Shown here in pieces: positions 8,501 to 16,996 of a stretch of DNA of 38,649 nt (the first letter of the stretch is position 1; the number at the start of each line of letters is the position of its first letter). The notes beneath the pieces were generated by a model. That model was not told where the DNA came from, ran no database searches, and saw only the letters and a list, made by a program, of their open reading frames with translations. Source of the stretch: Terriglobia bacterium (lineage in GTDB: Bacteria; Acidobacteriota; Terriglobia; Terriglobales; Acidobacteriaceae); contig JAJPJE010000112.1 in NCBI GenBank assembly GCA_021324365.1, positions 1 through 38,649 of the forward strand. Reading direction: 5' to 3'. The position numbers and the translations under genes were made by a program.

Positions 8501-9376
8501 AGCCGCAAACTCAGCAGCGTTCTCTAGCGTGCAGCGAACCGTGCCCCACTGATCCTCAATCAGTATTAGTTTCGCCGTCTCTTGTTGCAGGACTCTGCCG
8601 CTGAGCCGCACTAGGTGTGAACTGATGTTTTTACGCGTGGCGTACAGACTACGAATACTTGAAGAGGGTGCTGCTATCGGGGCGTCAGAAATCTTCGCTA
8701 CATCAGTGGAGTTCTGCGCCCAGATCAGTTGTGACCGTGGGCTTCCTCCCTCATCGAGCAGGACCTCGAGCACGCCCGTGATCCGGACGGTAGCATTAAG
8801 CCATTTTGCGAACTGCCGCCAATCCCCAGGTACAAATGCTTCGACTTCTCGTCCACCGTCCCCAAGATACAACTTCACGCGGCCATTACCGTTCGGTATA
8901 GCTCCGTGAATTACACCCGTAACATCCACCCGAATACCGTTCTTTGCTTGTTCGAAAAGAGTTGGAATTGCCGCACTGATTGGGATTGGTAATCTGCTCT
9001 GACTTTTGAGTTCCTTGATCTTGATGTTCGTCAAGCCCAAGCTTGAGAAACCAGTATTTGGATCATAGGCGTGCGCTTTTTCAGCCTCAACACGCACCAT
9101 TTCTCCGAAATGAACATTTGACCGAATGGGATCGATATCGATACCTAGCGCTCCGGTTTCGTCCTGCAACCAAAGCCGCTTCCGGTCGTTGTCAACATAA
9201 GTAACGACTCCACGAAGTCTTACTTGCCGTAACGGGAGCTCCTGCAGATCAATAATTGTGTCATGTTTTTGCCATGGGAACTCGAGGCCGGAGTAGACAC
9301 TCAGCCAAAAGGTTGCAAGCAGCGCAAACGAGCAAAATATTGCGATAGCTATCCAGACTCGGCGCTTACTTTCCAT
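5510..9376 (-). CDS. Large membrane GGDEF-EAL protein with seven OB-like sensor modules
   Basis: This 1288-residue protein has membrane segment 1 at about 7-28 and membrane segment 2 at about 738-762, so residues 40-735 should lie outside the cytoplasm. That stretch reads as seven related beta-rich modules, each opening with a strand like RLRGVV (53), DVTGVI (151), RLSGRV (257), TITGTI (354), QVEGVV (444), VVRGSV (558) and SVEATV (645). Three carry the signature (L/I)QD-TG(A/G) at 71, 372 and 574. They resemble OB-folds. A HAMP-like helix pair (DELGLLGTEFNHML) leads to GGDEF (924-928, with an intact RQSD I-site) and EAL (1052-1054, with DDFGTGYSAL, KIDRGF and VEGIE). Both catalytic domains look complete. 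The domain order is clear; the OB assignment and the ligand are inference. Confidence 0.9.
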   Translation of the reverse strand: MESKRRVWIAIAIFCSFALLATFWLSVYSGLEFPWQKHDTIIDLQELPLRQVRLRGVVTYVDNDRKRLWLQDETGALGIDIDPIRSNVHFGEMVRVEAEKAHAYDPNTGFSSLGLTNIKIKELKSQSRLPIPISAAIPTLFEQAKNGIRVDVTGVIHGAIPNGNGRVKLYLGDGGREVEAFVPGDWRQFAKWLNATVRITGVLEVLLDEGGSPRSQLIWAQNSTDVAKISDAPIAAPSSSIRSLYATRKNISSHLVRLSGRVLQQETAKLILIEDQWGTVRCTLENAAEFAAGTPIDVTGFPLEDGLRIDLAHAVATQTAPHDLKLSPQPTRTETIADVRNFDEEVVATAPPVTITGTITYVDTEWRQLFIQDSTGGIFVKYAGSATPLFQGERIRVLGLVNPGDFAPVIVAPKFTLLTTAPLPKPIPMTLRAASGVLDSRYAQVEGVVHPLRGRQNPRHLTFDLYTSLGPVHVTLSPDASQSNKIQMLEDATVRVRGVVAELFNSRKQLIGLTVSVSSLSDIDILEPGDPNPFTKRTIPINKLFRYSPNARFDHRVVVRGSVTMLSSTFFYIQDGTGGIRVEGDTTGVHLDDVVDAAGYASAIGYSPVLTDATVRVRPEVSAVDPQSVTAEMMSDGRFDSELVSVEATVLSVDKSPGARTLLLRADGRIFQALLYLMDSDQLFLSPQEGAIVRLTGICSVEVGRSTTYKLLRKDPVGFKVIIRSPSDVQILKSGGWWTLGDMLVLSSVLLLVVVLSVTRILALRRRVMRQSEQLRMASEKANAIRDLIRATQQVRLQKQFTSRVSVSGADELGLLGTEFNHMLEELHARDLAMAEAEEKLQQQALTDALTGLPNRRLLSDRLKQSIAGTKRDGSLLAVLYIDLDGFKLVNDSFGHKFGDTLLVQVAERLTSRIRQSDTLARLGGDEFAVVLNRVKAAEDAEMVGNSLLKVLAEPFEINGQEITIGASVGICLFPLQARNESELLQYADSAMYAAKRSGKNRVTVYTADLGESVRERLTLENQLRRAIEDHAIEVHYQPEFEIGSGKLVRFEALARWNHPTLGSISPVKFIPIAEETGLIIPLGEHILKRACVDARNWQAIANRPVQVAVNVSSVQFCRDSFVDEVETVLKQTELNPKLLQLELTESVMLHGIERAGAIIRRLQSIGVSVAIDDFGTGYSALSYLPKLAFNALKIDRGFMKEIMQRAETRAMVRSLIVLAQELGMKVIVEGIETDEQLKLIQEMGGNEAQGYLLGRPTPNPISHLLPHSSEPSDRAAKQNAKVSLEFM

Positions 9377-9791
9377 AAGGGGTAACCAAGTGAGAGTTGT
9401 TCATCCCAAAGAAGTGACAATGCATTCTCAATACCAATGAACCAGCAACGTTCAAAACTGTTGCCTATGTCTCAGGAGCGACTACCGTCTTATCCAAGTT
9501 CGCCAGCTACTTGATCGAGAACGATCTACGACACAGCTGGTGAATGATGCGTAGAACTCATCATGAAGGGCTCAAGAGGGGAACTCGCGACAGGGAGTGT
9601 GGCACGGCAGTAACCGATGGGCGAGCCTGAAGTGTCGTTTCGGTTCGGACTAGTTTGACAGGATCTTCAGGGCCGGAGGAGTGATGTCACCACTGTTCTA
9701 GATTCTATTTTCTAGATTCTTATGTCCAGTCTATAGAAATCGTGAACGTACTACCCCTTACGGGAATACCGAGGAATCCTGACTAGACTTG
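9377..9791. promoter_or_regulatory. Gap with paired TTCTAGAT motifs and a hairpin
   Basis: It holds an 11-bp direct repeat TTCTAGATTCT at 9696-9706 and 9710-9720, the left-most members of the recurring TTCTAGAA-type motif, followed by tgtccagtctatagaaatc, which resembles the flank of other copies. A 9-bp stem (aatcctgac/gtcaggatt, 9775-9799) lies at the right end without a T-run. The promoter of the 1288-residue GGDEF-EAL gene should lie here; no clear -35/-10 pair was identified. Confidence 0.5.
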
Positions 9792-10076
9792 TCAGGATTT
9801 ACCCCTTGCTTTCCCAAGTTCGGAAATCTCCAGCTTTAGCCTCTCGTACATCTGCTCCAATTCGTGACGCAGCTGGGGCGATAGTAGGGCAGAATTTAGC
9901 CGCCGCTGAACTATGTCCAGCTGACGTTCTAGTTCACGCTCTTCGTCCACTCGGTTCCTTAGTTTCTCCGCGGTCTTTTGCGAAAGACATACATGAGACT
10001 GAGTTTTTGAATGAAGGCTACGGGTGTCGCTTGCCAGCCCCACCACAAGCCTGACTGAAAAGAACTCTGACAGCAT
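9792..10076 (-). CDS. Small coiled-coil protein, function unknown
   Basis: This is a 94-residue frame. Its second half (from about residue 34) is a charged amphipathic helix pair, AEKLRNRVDEERELERQLDI then LRHELEQMYERLKLEISEL, with heptad-like spacing typical of a coiled coil. The first 30 residues look less protein-like and the true start may be internal. It has no recognisable domain and no close operon partner: the GGDEF-EAL gene lies downstream on the same strand and the NtrC-type regulator is divergent. Its stop codon lies in the 9775-9799 inverted repeat. It may be a real small protein or a chance frame. Confidence 0.4.
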   Translation of the reverse strand: MLSEFFSVRLVVGLASDTRSLHSKTQSHVCLSQKTAEKLRNRVDEERELERQLDIVQRRLNSALLSPQLRHELEQMYERLKLEISELGKARGKS

Positions 10077-10376
10077 GATAGCCCAACAACGAACCGCGGG
10101 CCTAGGCGATAAGACCAGAGTTATCTTCGTAGTAATTTGCCAGTTTCATTTCGGGACAAAAGCACAAGCAGCTCTATGGCATCGCAACTGCATGTACAAA
10201 ATTGAGTCCTGGATCTGTAAGTTCCTTGTTGTGAGCTGATTACGCTGTTGACGGCTTCTCGTTGATTTTGATTCTTAGAAAGAATTTCCGCTGTAAACTG
10301 CGCGCAACATTACCGTCGGCGATGTACAAAACCGCCACGGAAAGGCTGCGAACCAGTACGAAAAAAGGGGTTCACT
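10077..10376. other. Upstream region of the NtrC-type regulator
   Basis: No gene is seen. A short inverted repeat attctt-aga-aagaat at 10271-10285 lies about 90 bases before the regulator start and could be an operator. No other structure was recognised. Confidence 0.35.
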
Positions 10377-11771
10377 ATGGAAAGCGAGCAACGCAAGCTC
10401 GTTTCAGCAGTAATAATTGACGATGATCCTGGCATTCTGAGCGTCATCGAAGACGCATTATCTGAAGAATCCTTACTGATATCCACGGTTGCTGACCCTT
10501 CCAAAGCTTTAGAAGTAATTGCGAATAAGAGACCGCAGATCGCCATAGTGGACGTTAAGATGCCCGGTATGGACGGCATGGAGCTCATGACACGGATCCA
10601 TGAGCTTGATCCGATAATAGATGTAATCCTGATCACCGGTTATTACTCCACAGAGTCCGCTGTTGAGGCAATCAAGCGCGGCGCGACGGACTACTTGACA
10701 AAGCCTATCTCGGTAGAGAGATTGCGTGAGGTGATCCGCAAACAGGTGCAGATTCGCGATTTGCGAAGGCAAACTATGCAGTTGCAGAGCGAGTTGCTGG
10801 ATGCATTCAACTTCGAAGGAATGATCGGACAAAGCCCTTCCATGCTAGACGTGTTCTCCCGAGTCCGAAGAATTGCTCCTCACTACCGGACCGTTCTGGT
10901 TACTGGACAAACCGGAACAGGAAAAGAACTAATTGCACGCGCGCTACACAAACTAAGTCCGGTTGCTGCTGGGCCGTTCGTCGTTTCTAACTGTGCTGCG
11001 ATCGTTGAAACTTTGTTCGAGAGTGAACTGTTCGGCCATGTGAGAGGCGCGTTCACTGGGGCAACACAAGACAAGATGGGCCACTTCGAGTATGCCAATG
11101 GCGGCACCATTTTTCTCGACGAAATTGGCGAGATGCCTCTTGCAATGCAATCGAAACTTTTGCGCGTACTTCAAAATCATCAGATTCAGCGAGTTGGTTC
11201 GCCGCTTACGCGGCAGATAGATGTTCGTGTTGTCGCCGCTACGAACCGGGATCTCCGCGCTCTTGTAGCAGACAGGGTCTTCCGAGAAGATCTTTATTAT
11301 CGTCTGTCAATGGTTGAGATTGAATTACCGAGGCTCTTGGATCGGAAAGAAGATCTGCCTCTTCTACAAAGATTCTTTGTGGCGAAATTTGCGAAACAAT
11401 ATAACAGGCAGATCAAAGGTATCACTCGTCGCGCGCAGGATTTGATGGCCTCATATCATTGGCCAGGCAATGTGAGAGAACTAGAGAACGTCATTGGGAA
11501 CGCTTGCATGATGACACAGGCGACGTTCATAGACGTGCACGATCTCCCATCTTACTTGCGCTCTTCCAGGCAGTCTGAACTTGTTCGATCACACGAGGAC
11601 ATGATATCGCTAGAGGAGGTGAAACGAAGACATATACTATCGATCCTTCAACAGGTAAATGGAGATAAGGCGCGGGCTGCGGAGATATTGGGAATGGGTC
11701 GAGCCACCTTGTACAACTTCTTGTCCACGATGAAACCAGAGAGCTTGGCCGATCGCAAGATGCGAAATTAG
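10377..11771 (+). CDS. NtrC-family sigma54-dependent response regulator
   Basis: This 464-residue protein has the full NtrC layout. The receiver (about 8-122) has IIDDDPG, the phospho-acceptor in IVDVKMPGMDG, and the KP loop in LTKPIS. The AAA+ domain (about 148-380) has Walker A GQTGTGKE, the sigma54-contact loop GAFTGA, Walker B GGTIFLDEIGEM and the R-finger region REDLYYRL. The Fis-type helix-turn-helix (about 420-460) has RAAEILGMGRATLYNFL. Intact GAFTGA means it should activate sigma54 promoters by opening RNA polymerase complexes. A hybrid kinase gene follows after 11 bases on the same strand, so the pair probably forms a two-component system. A plausible target promoter lies at 14121. 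Its signal is unknown. Confidence 0.95.
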   Translation: MESEQRKLVSAVIIDDDPGILSVIEDALSEESLLISTVADPSKALEVIANKRPQIAIVDVKMPGMDGMELMTRIHELDPIIDVILITGYYSTESAVEAIKRGATDYLTKPISVERLREVIRKQVQIRDLRRQTMQLQSELLDAFNFEGMIGQSPSMLDVFSRVRRIAPHYRTVLVTGQTGTGKELIARALHKLSPVAAGPFVVSNCAAIVETLFESELFGHVRGAFTGATQDKMGHFEYANGGTIFLDEIGEMPLAMQSKLLRVLQNHQIQRVGSPLTRQIDVRVVAATNRDLRALVADRVFREDLYYRLSMVEIELPRLLDRKEDLPLLQRFFVAKFAKQYNRQIKGITRRAQDLMASYHWPGNVRELENVIGNACMMTQATFIDVHDLPSYLRSSRQSELVRSHEDMISLEEVKRRHILSILQQVNGDKARAAEILGMGRATLYNFLSTMKPESLADRKMRN

Positions 11772-11782
11772 ATATCTGTATA

Positions 11783-13960
11783 GTGTCGGTCACTCACGAA
11801 CTCAGCCCGCCACTGCACCCGAGTGTATTTATGAATCCGCTAATTGCAAAACGTTCTTTGGATGTTGCACTTGGGGTCAAATCACTGCACAGTCTCCATT
11901 CCGCAGCAGAATTTATCGGGAGTCGAACCGATTTTGTGACGATATTTCTAGCGGCTATCTTCGTGGTCGGCGCAGTGGCAACGGTCGGCCTGCGGCGTTC
12001 TTACAAAAGTGGAAAGCGAAAGCTTAGCGTAAATGAGACCGAGTCACTAGGAAGGGACAAACCTGTTGAGTACTGTATACCCAACTCGGAGTCATGGTAC
12101 CAGTTCCTTTTTCTTCAAAATCCACATCCAATGTGGATTGCCGACGCGAGGACACATGCTTTCCTGGAAGCGAATGCGGCAGCAGTGCAGAGATACGGAT
12201 ATAACCGAGAAGAGTTTCTCCGAATGACCATCGACGATCTGCATCCTGCAGGTGACCATCAGCCGCTTTCGGAGATGCTAGCAAAGTGCAGCCACGGAGA
12301 TCGTTTCAGTGGTACTTACTGCCACCTCACAAAGAACGGAAGAACCCTTCATGTTGATATCTCTGGCTCGATATTCGAACAGCACGGGAGACTGTTGTCC
12401 CTAGCCGTCGCAATCGATGTAAGTGAGAAGCGCCGGGCTGAGGAGGAACTCCGAGCATCAGAAGAGCGGTATCGCGCTCTGTTCGACGATAACCTTGCAG
12501 CGATGTTTCATGCCCAGGCTGGCAGATTACTGCATTGCAACGAAGCAATGTGCCGAATGTTGGGATACACACGCAGCGAGATGAAGGAATTGGATCTAAG
12601 CCTTCTTCACTGCGATCCAGCGGCGCGAGAAGCAGCGCGAACCACGCTGTACGAAAAGGGGCACCTGCATAATCATGAAGCCGAGTTATGGCGAAAAGAC
12701 GGCAGCAAAATTACCGTGCTGGCAAATTTGGATTTAGTTAGAAGAGGAGTAGGCGAGCCTCAGATCATTGCCGGTGTGATGCTGGACGTTACTGAGATTC
12801 GCAAACTGCAGGAGCAATTGCAGCACTCACAGAAAATGGAGGCCATCGGACAGTTAACCGGTGGCATAGCGCACGATTTTAATAACGTTCTGATGATTAT
12901 CAACTGCTATTGTGAGATTCTTAGCGAAAGGCTTACCCGCGATAATCCGTTATACGGTCCTGTTGAGCAGATTCGGGCCGCCGGCCTTCGTGCGACCTCG
13001 CTGACGGGACAGCTGTTGGCCTTCAGTAGAAAACAAGTGCTGACGCCGGTCGTAATGGACCTGGCCGAGACAGTCACCGGCTTGAAAGAGATATTGAAGC
13101 GGCTGATCGGCGAAGATATTCAATTGGAGACCGCCCTGACCGAAGATATTTGCTCAGTTACAGCCGATCCCAACCAGATTGAGCAGGTTCTGTTAAATCT
13201 CGCCATTAACGCCCGAGACGCGATGCCTAACGGTGGCAAATTGAGTATAGGTACTACAGTTACGCAACTGGATCAGGAGTTTGTCCGAGCCCATCCAGGT
13301 TCAAAAGCAGGAGAATTCGTTGTCCTTAAAGTATCGGATACCGGAGCTGGAATTCCCTTTGAGATGCAATCGCGAGTTTTCGAGCCATTCTTTACGACTA
13401 AAGAAGCGGGCAAGGGCACAGGCCTAGGGCTGTCAACTGTCTACGGGATTGTGAAGCAGAGCGACGGTTACATAAGACTTGACAGTGAACCCGGCAAGGG
13501 AGCGACATTTACCATTTACCTTCCCAGAGTGCACGAGAGCTGTGAGGCTCCTCCGCCGCAATCTGTGCCAGCTACAAACAACTTAAAGTTAACTGTCTTG
13601 CTGGTTGAGGATGAAGATCCAACCAGGGAAGCGCTGGCAGCATATCTTCAACAGAATGGTTGTGCTGTCCTCTCGGCAGCTAACGGCCAACGCGCGCTAG
13701 ACATTTGCAAATCAATACAGCCGAATGTCATTGACGTCTTACTCACAGACGTAGTAATGCCCGGAATCAACGGAATTGAGCTCTCCAAGAGGCTGCATGC
13801 CGATTTTCCTAACCTAAAGACACTGTTCATGTCCGGGTACACTGACGACGTTCTAATTCGTTCAGGAATGCGCCATTCTGAAGTTGTATTACTCCCCAAA
13901 CCCTTTTCGCTCCCTAGTTTGCTCAATAAACTGAACAGCCTTTGCGCAACGGCTCGTTAG
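11783..13960 (+). CDS. Hybrid histidine kinase (TM-PAS-PAS-HisKA-HATPase-REC)
   Basis: This 725-residue kinase has one clear membrane segment (about 52-72), two PAS domains (about 115-215 and 228-345), and a dimerisation/phospho-acceptor helix with GGIAHDFNN (His364), the HDFNN signature of HPK4-type kinases. The ATPase domain follows with N-box [29 protein letters not shown] and [13 protein letters not shown], then a C-terminal receiver ([10 protein letters not shown], Asp656 in [13 protein letters not shown]). All catalytic boxes are intact. The frame opens with GTG 11 bases after the regulator gene; an ATG at 11831 is an alternative and neither has a strong ribosome site. The internal receiver implies phosphorelay control, with the neighbouring NtrC-type protein the likely final target. 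Confidence 0.93.
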   Translation: MSVTHELSPPLHPSVFMNPLIAKRSLDVALGVKSLHSLHSAAEFIGSRTDFVTIFLAAIFVVGAVATVGLRRSYKSGKRKLSVNETESLGRDKPVEYCIPNSESWYQFLFLQNPHPMWIADARTHAFLEANAAAVQRYGYNREEFLRMTIDDLHPAGDHQPLSEMLAKCSHGDRFSGTYCHLTKNGRTLHVDISGSIFEQHGRLLSLAVAIDVSEKRRAEEELRASEERYRALFDDNLAAMFHAQAGRLLHCNEAMCRMLGYTRSEMKELDLSLLHCDPAAREAARTTLYEKGHLHNHEAELWRKDGSKITVLANLDLVRRGVGEPQIIAGVMLDVTEIRKLQEQLQHSQKMEAIGQLTGGIAHDFNNVLMIINCYCEILSERLTRDNPLYGPVEQIRAAGLRATSLTGQLLAFSRKQVLTPVVMDLAETVTGLKEILKRLIGEDIQLETALTEDICSVTADPNQIEQVLLNLAINARDAMPNGGKLSIGTTVTQLDQEFVRAHPGSKAGEFVVLKVSDTGAGIPFEMQSRVFEPFFTTKEAGKGTGLGLSTVYGIVKQSDGYIRLDSEPGKGATFTIYLPRVHESCEAPPPQSVPATNNLKLTVLLVEDEDPTREALAAYLQQNGCAVLSAANGQRALDICKSIQPNVIDVLLTDVVMPGINGIELSKRLHADFPNLKTLFMSGYTDDVLIRSGMRHSEVVLLPKPFSLPSLLNKLNSLCATAR

Positions 13961-13983
13961 AGCTGATCAGCCCTTCCACGGCC

Positions 13984-13998
13984 TTCTAGAATCTAGAA
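13984..13998. promoter_or_regulatory. TTCTAGAA motif, double
   Basis: The 15-base string ttctagaatctagaa contains one exact TTCTAGAA and an overlapping TCTAGAA. It lies 24 bases after the hybrid kinase stop codon. It belongs to a set of five exact copies, all intergenic, in this window. Confidence 0.45.
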
Positions 13999-14120
13999 AC
14001 GCGAACAATCAGCCGTGCGATGTAGAGGGAAATCAAGCGAAGCAGGGCCGCAATTTCGTGCAAATCGAGCACTCGCTGGGTTTTGTCTTCTGCCTCGCGG
14101 TGTGCGGAAGAGCTTGACCA

Positions 14121-14137
14121 TTGGCACACGAACTGCA
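14121..14137 (+). promoter_or_regulatory. Candidate sigma54 promoter (-24/-12)
   Basis: TTGGCAC, five bases, then CTGCA: the GG and GC pairs are exactly 10 bases apart, close to the consensus TGGCAC-N5-TTGC. It points toward the second hybrid kinase, whose start is about 290 bases further, so a long leader or another target would be needed. The upstream presence of an NtrC-type activator makes it plausible. Confidence 0.5.
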
Positions 14138-14427
14138 GATGTTACTGTGATGCTCTCAATTGCATGTGAACGAACTGATAACTAGCGCGTAGACACTTCG
14201 TGCCAACAAATGCATCGTGCATATCTCTCCAAAATCCCTGTTTGTAATTGCTTCGCATCAATACCGCTTCCAGCAAACGCTGGCTGAAGAACGTTGTGTT
14301 TATGCGTAGTAGAGATGTGCGCAACCTAACGACAAACAGCAGATGCAACCAACTCTCTGAGGATAGCTCTGACTTGTCGCACTTATGCCACTCGCCAGGA
14401 ACGAACGTCTTTGTGTCGGAGTAAGAT

Positions 14428-15972
14428 GTGTTGACCCAGATGACGCAACAAAAGTGTTCTGAAGATAGATCGCAGCTGAGCACACTCATATTGGAAAATT
14501 TAGCGAATGCCATCTGTATTACCGATCGAAATGGCTACATCATATGGATAAATCCTGCGTTCACGCGTTTGACCGGGTTCGAAAGTGATGAAGTGGTGGG
14601 TAAGCCGCTGTCTTTGCTCGGTTCCGCGAAACATGATGATCCGTTCTACGCTGAGCTTTGGACGACAATAACTTCGGGGCTCAGCTGGCATGGCGAAATC
14701 GTCGAGCGCAGGAAAAGCGGTGAATTGTATGAAGAAGAAATGACAATTACGCCGGTACTCAATGATGCTAAACAGATCCGCTACTTTGTAGCGGCCGGTC
14801 AAGACATTACCAAGCGGAAGATGCTTGAAGAACAATTGCGCGAGGCTCGGAACGCGGAAGCGATCGGCCAGCTCGCAGGAGGAATCGCTCACGATTTCAA
14901 TAGCGTTTTGATGGTTATAAGCAGCTATGCAGAGCTGTTGGAAGCCTCGGTAGTGAAGGAACGACAGAAGAAGTACACATCCCAAATACTCGGAGCGTGT
15001 AAACGTGCAGCATCCCTGATCGAGCAACTATTAGCCTTTAGCCGCCAGCAGGTGCAGCAGAAAAGGATACTACGCATTAATGACCTGATCCGGGATTCCA
15101 GAGACATGCTTTCGGGACTAGCGGGCAGCGACGTTCGAATCAAGCTGAACCTCGCGGATGATGTTCCCTCTGTTACTGCAGATCCGACTCAGATGGTTCA
15201 GCTTCTGATGAATCTCACAGCCAATGCTCGCGATTCGATGATCAACGCCGGCATGCTGTCGTTCTCGACGAGCTTACATAGGGTGATCGGAAACTCTTGC
15301 TCGAATCCCACAATGCTTAAATCAGGGGACTACGCGCTCTTGACTATCTCGGATAGTGGAGTTGGTGTTGATGAATTGACAAAAGGCCATCTATTTGAGC
15401 CATATTTCAAAACCAGCTTACTTGCTAAACGCGCTGGGTTGAGACTTGCGTCTGTTTACGGCATTGTCAAGCAGAGTGACGGTTTCATCGACGTTGATTC
15501 GAATCTTGGCGTGGGCACGACGTTCAAAATCTATCTTCCTGGAGTCCAGGACGTTTCTACTCAAGATCAGCGGATCCCCGTATCCATCTCCCTTCGACCC
15601 TGCGAATCAATCCTGCTGGTCGAGGATGAACCTTCCTTGAGAGATGCTTTGGCCGAACGTTTGCGTAATGCTGGGTATCGCGTTCGAGAAGCCTCAAGCG
15701 GCGAATCTGCTGTGGCATTAGCTGTTACCGACCCAAGTTTTGATCTCCTTCTTTCTGATCTCGAATTGCCAGATCTTAACGGGACCCAAGTGTATGAGCG
15801 AATTTGTGAAAGCCTTGGAGAGAAGAGGGCGATTTTCATGTCCGCTTATGCAGACCGTAATCTCACGAAACATTGCGTGCTGTATCGCCACAGTATCTTT
15901 TTGAAAAAACCCTTCGCATTCTCCAGTTTGCTGGAATCCATTGAGACTCTCTGTCGATCTTCCAAGATCTAA
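14428..15972 (+). CDS. PAS hybrid histidine kinase with degenerate ATP-lid glycine box
   Basis: This 514-residue soluble kinase has a PAS/PAC domain (about 20-130), an acceptor helix GGIAHDFNS (His155), a HATPase domain and a C-terminal receiver (Asp444 in LLSDLELPD, KKPF). It is clearly related to the 725-residue kinase upstream, but the G2 box reads KRAGLRLASVYG (about 333-344) where the relative has [12 protein letters not shown]. Two glycines that shape the ATP lid are thus replaced. HDFNN has become HDFNS and the F-box is FEPYFKT. ATP binding may be weak, suggesting a pseudokinase or a phosphotransfer/regulatory partner. GGAG at 14419-14422 supports the GTG at 14428; TTG 14431 and ATG 14440 are alternatives. 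Confidence 0.9.
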   Translation: MLTQMTQQKCSEDRSQLSTLILENLANAICITDRNGYIIWINPAFTRLTGFESDEVVGKPLSLLGSAKHDDPFYAELWTTITSGLSWHGEIVERRKSGELYEEEMTITPVLNDAKQIRYFVAAGQDITKRKMLEEQLREARNAEAIGQLAGGIAHDFNSVLMVISSYAELLEASVVKERQKKYTSQILGACKRAASLIEQLLAFSRQQVQQKRILRINDLIRDSRDMLSGLAGSDVRIKLNLADDVPSVTADPTQMVQLLMNLTANARDSMINAGMLSFSTSLHRVIGNSCSNPTMLKSGDYALLTISDSGVGVDELTKGHLFEPYFKTSLLAKRAGLRLASVYGIVKQSDGFIDVDSNLGVGTTFKIYLPGVQDVSTQDQRIPVSISLRPCESILLVEDEPSLRDALAERLRNAGYRVREASSGESAVALAVTDPSFDLLLSDLELPDLNGTQVYERICESLGEKRAIFMSAYADRNLTKHCVLYRHSIFLKKPFAFSSLLESIETLCRSSKI

Positions 15973-16017
15973 CTACTGCGCTACTGTGTTGGCGACGGAT
16001 GTGGCCTGATGACCAGG

Positions 16018-16464
16018 TTAGGCGGGGGATAGATACCCAGCAACGGCTTGCCAGCTCGTAGTCTGCTTGTAGTAAATGCGCACAGAACAATAGGTTCCGC
16101 TGAACGCATGACCATCGCGTTCGCCGGCAAGCTCAATTGAGGAGGTTACGACACTGATCTCTCCATAACACTTGATTTGTTGTTCTCTCGGATGCACTTT
16201 CGTGTATCGGAGCGATCTCGATTCAAGTGCCGCCAAGTGCTGAGATTTGGACTCGACACAGTCCGCCGTAGCGAATTCATAATCCGGTCCTAATAGCGCT
16301 CGAAGCGCGTCGATATCAGCAATAAGTAGGCTACTAAGAATTCGGTTCTCGACCTCGAGAACTTGGCCCACGGGGGGGGCGGGAGGCTCTGCAGATCTAG
16401 CAAATGTAATAATCTGGAAAGGCTTCCTCAGAGTACTTGTAGCGAAAGGTTTCGGGATTGCCAA
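16018..16464 (-). CDS. NTF2-like (DUF4440/SnoaL-type) protein
   Basis: This is a 148-residue frame. Residues from about 37 on fit the NTF2-like cone fold of DUF4440 proteins: an opening helix VLEVENRILSSLLIADIDALRALLG, the strand DYEFATADC, a helix that keeps SKSQHLAAL, then paired strands ending SVRIYYKQTTSWQAVAGYL. Such proteins bind small hydrophobic ligands or act as assembly domains; no specific function can be given. The first 30 residues (Pro/Ala-rich) look like a linker, and the true start may be nearer residue 30. It converges on the hybrid kinase gene, leaving 45 bases between them. Confidence 0.7.
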   Translation of the reverse strand: MAIPKPFATSTLRKPFQIITFARSAEPPAPPVGQVLEVENRILSSLLIADIDALRALLGPDYEFATADCVESKSQHLAALESRSLRYTKVHPREQQIKCYGEISVVTSSIELAGERDGHAFSGTYCSVRIYYKQTTSWQAVAGYLSPA

Positions 16465-16996
16465 CTATCCCCCGCAACTTGCCGGTGAAAAGCGAGTTCA
16501 CATTTCCATTTCAACCGGACCACAAACACAGCCCCACTCAGAACAATATGGGAGCAGGCATGAAACGTCTTGGCATTCCGTGCCTGCTCAAAGAGTGGAT
16601 GGGTGACTACTCATAATGTATGCAACGCTCATTCCAAACTGTGACATCGATTGTCGCACTTGGAAATCCTGGGGAAAGTGTCCAATTACTGCGCTTGACT
16701 ATGCCCGTCTCGGTTCTTAAGCCAGCAAGGTGTCTAGGCCGAGCCGCCAAAAATAAGAAAAGATCTAGAAAGTGGATTACGCCTCTCTGCTCTGGCCACA
16801 GAGATCAGGGGTGGAACCATCTCTCATTCGAAGGTTATTCTCGCTAGTTTCTAGAATTCGATTTGCGTCTGGACCGGGGAAAAAGGACAAGTCCTTTAAA
16901 ACGTTTATCTCTCATTAGCAACTCACTTGCGCTTAAAGGTTGCGGGGAACTTGACGATCAGAACGTATGGCCTCTTCTAAAGGAGCCGAGGGATAG
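16465..16996. other. Gap with two TTCTAGAA-type motifs
   Basis: No supported gene lies in this 532-base stretch. It holds atctagaa at 16763-16770 and an exact TTCTAGAA at 16849-16856, the latter about 140 bases before the lipoprotein start and followed by gcgtctggac as at other copies. Divergent promoters for the NTF2-like and lipoprotein genes should lie here. Confidence 0.45.

Larger units (their letters stand above)
13961..14427. other. Gap between kinase genes, regulatory motifs only
   Basis: No gene is supported; minus-strand frames here look like chance. It contains the TTCTAGAA motif cluster at 13984 and a sigma54-type promoter candidate at 14121, listed separately. The remaining 290 bases before the next gene show nothing recognisable. 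Confidence 0.5.

Noticed and set aside
9775-9799. 9-bp inverted repeat as a terminator
   Set aside because: No T-run follows on either strand and it overlaps a possible small gene.
14142-14513. Minus-strand frames between the kinase genes
   Set aside because: No domain and poor composition; they overlap the start of the kinase gene.
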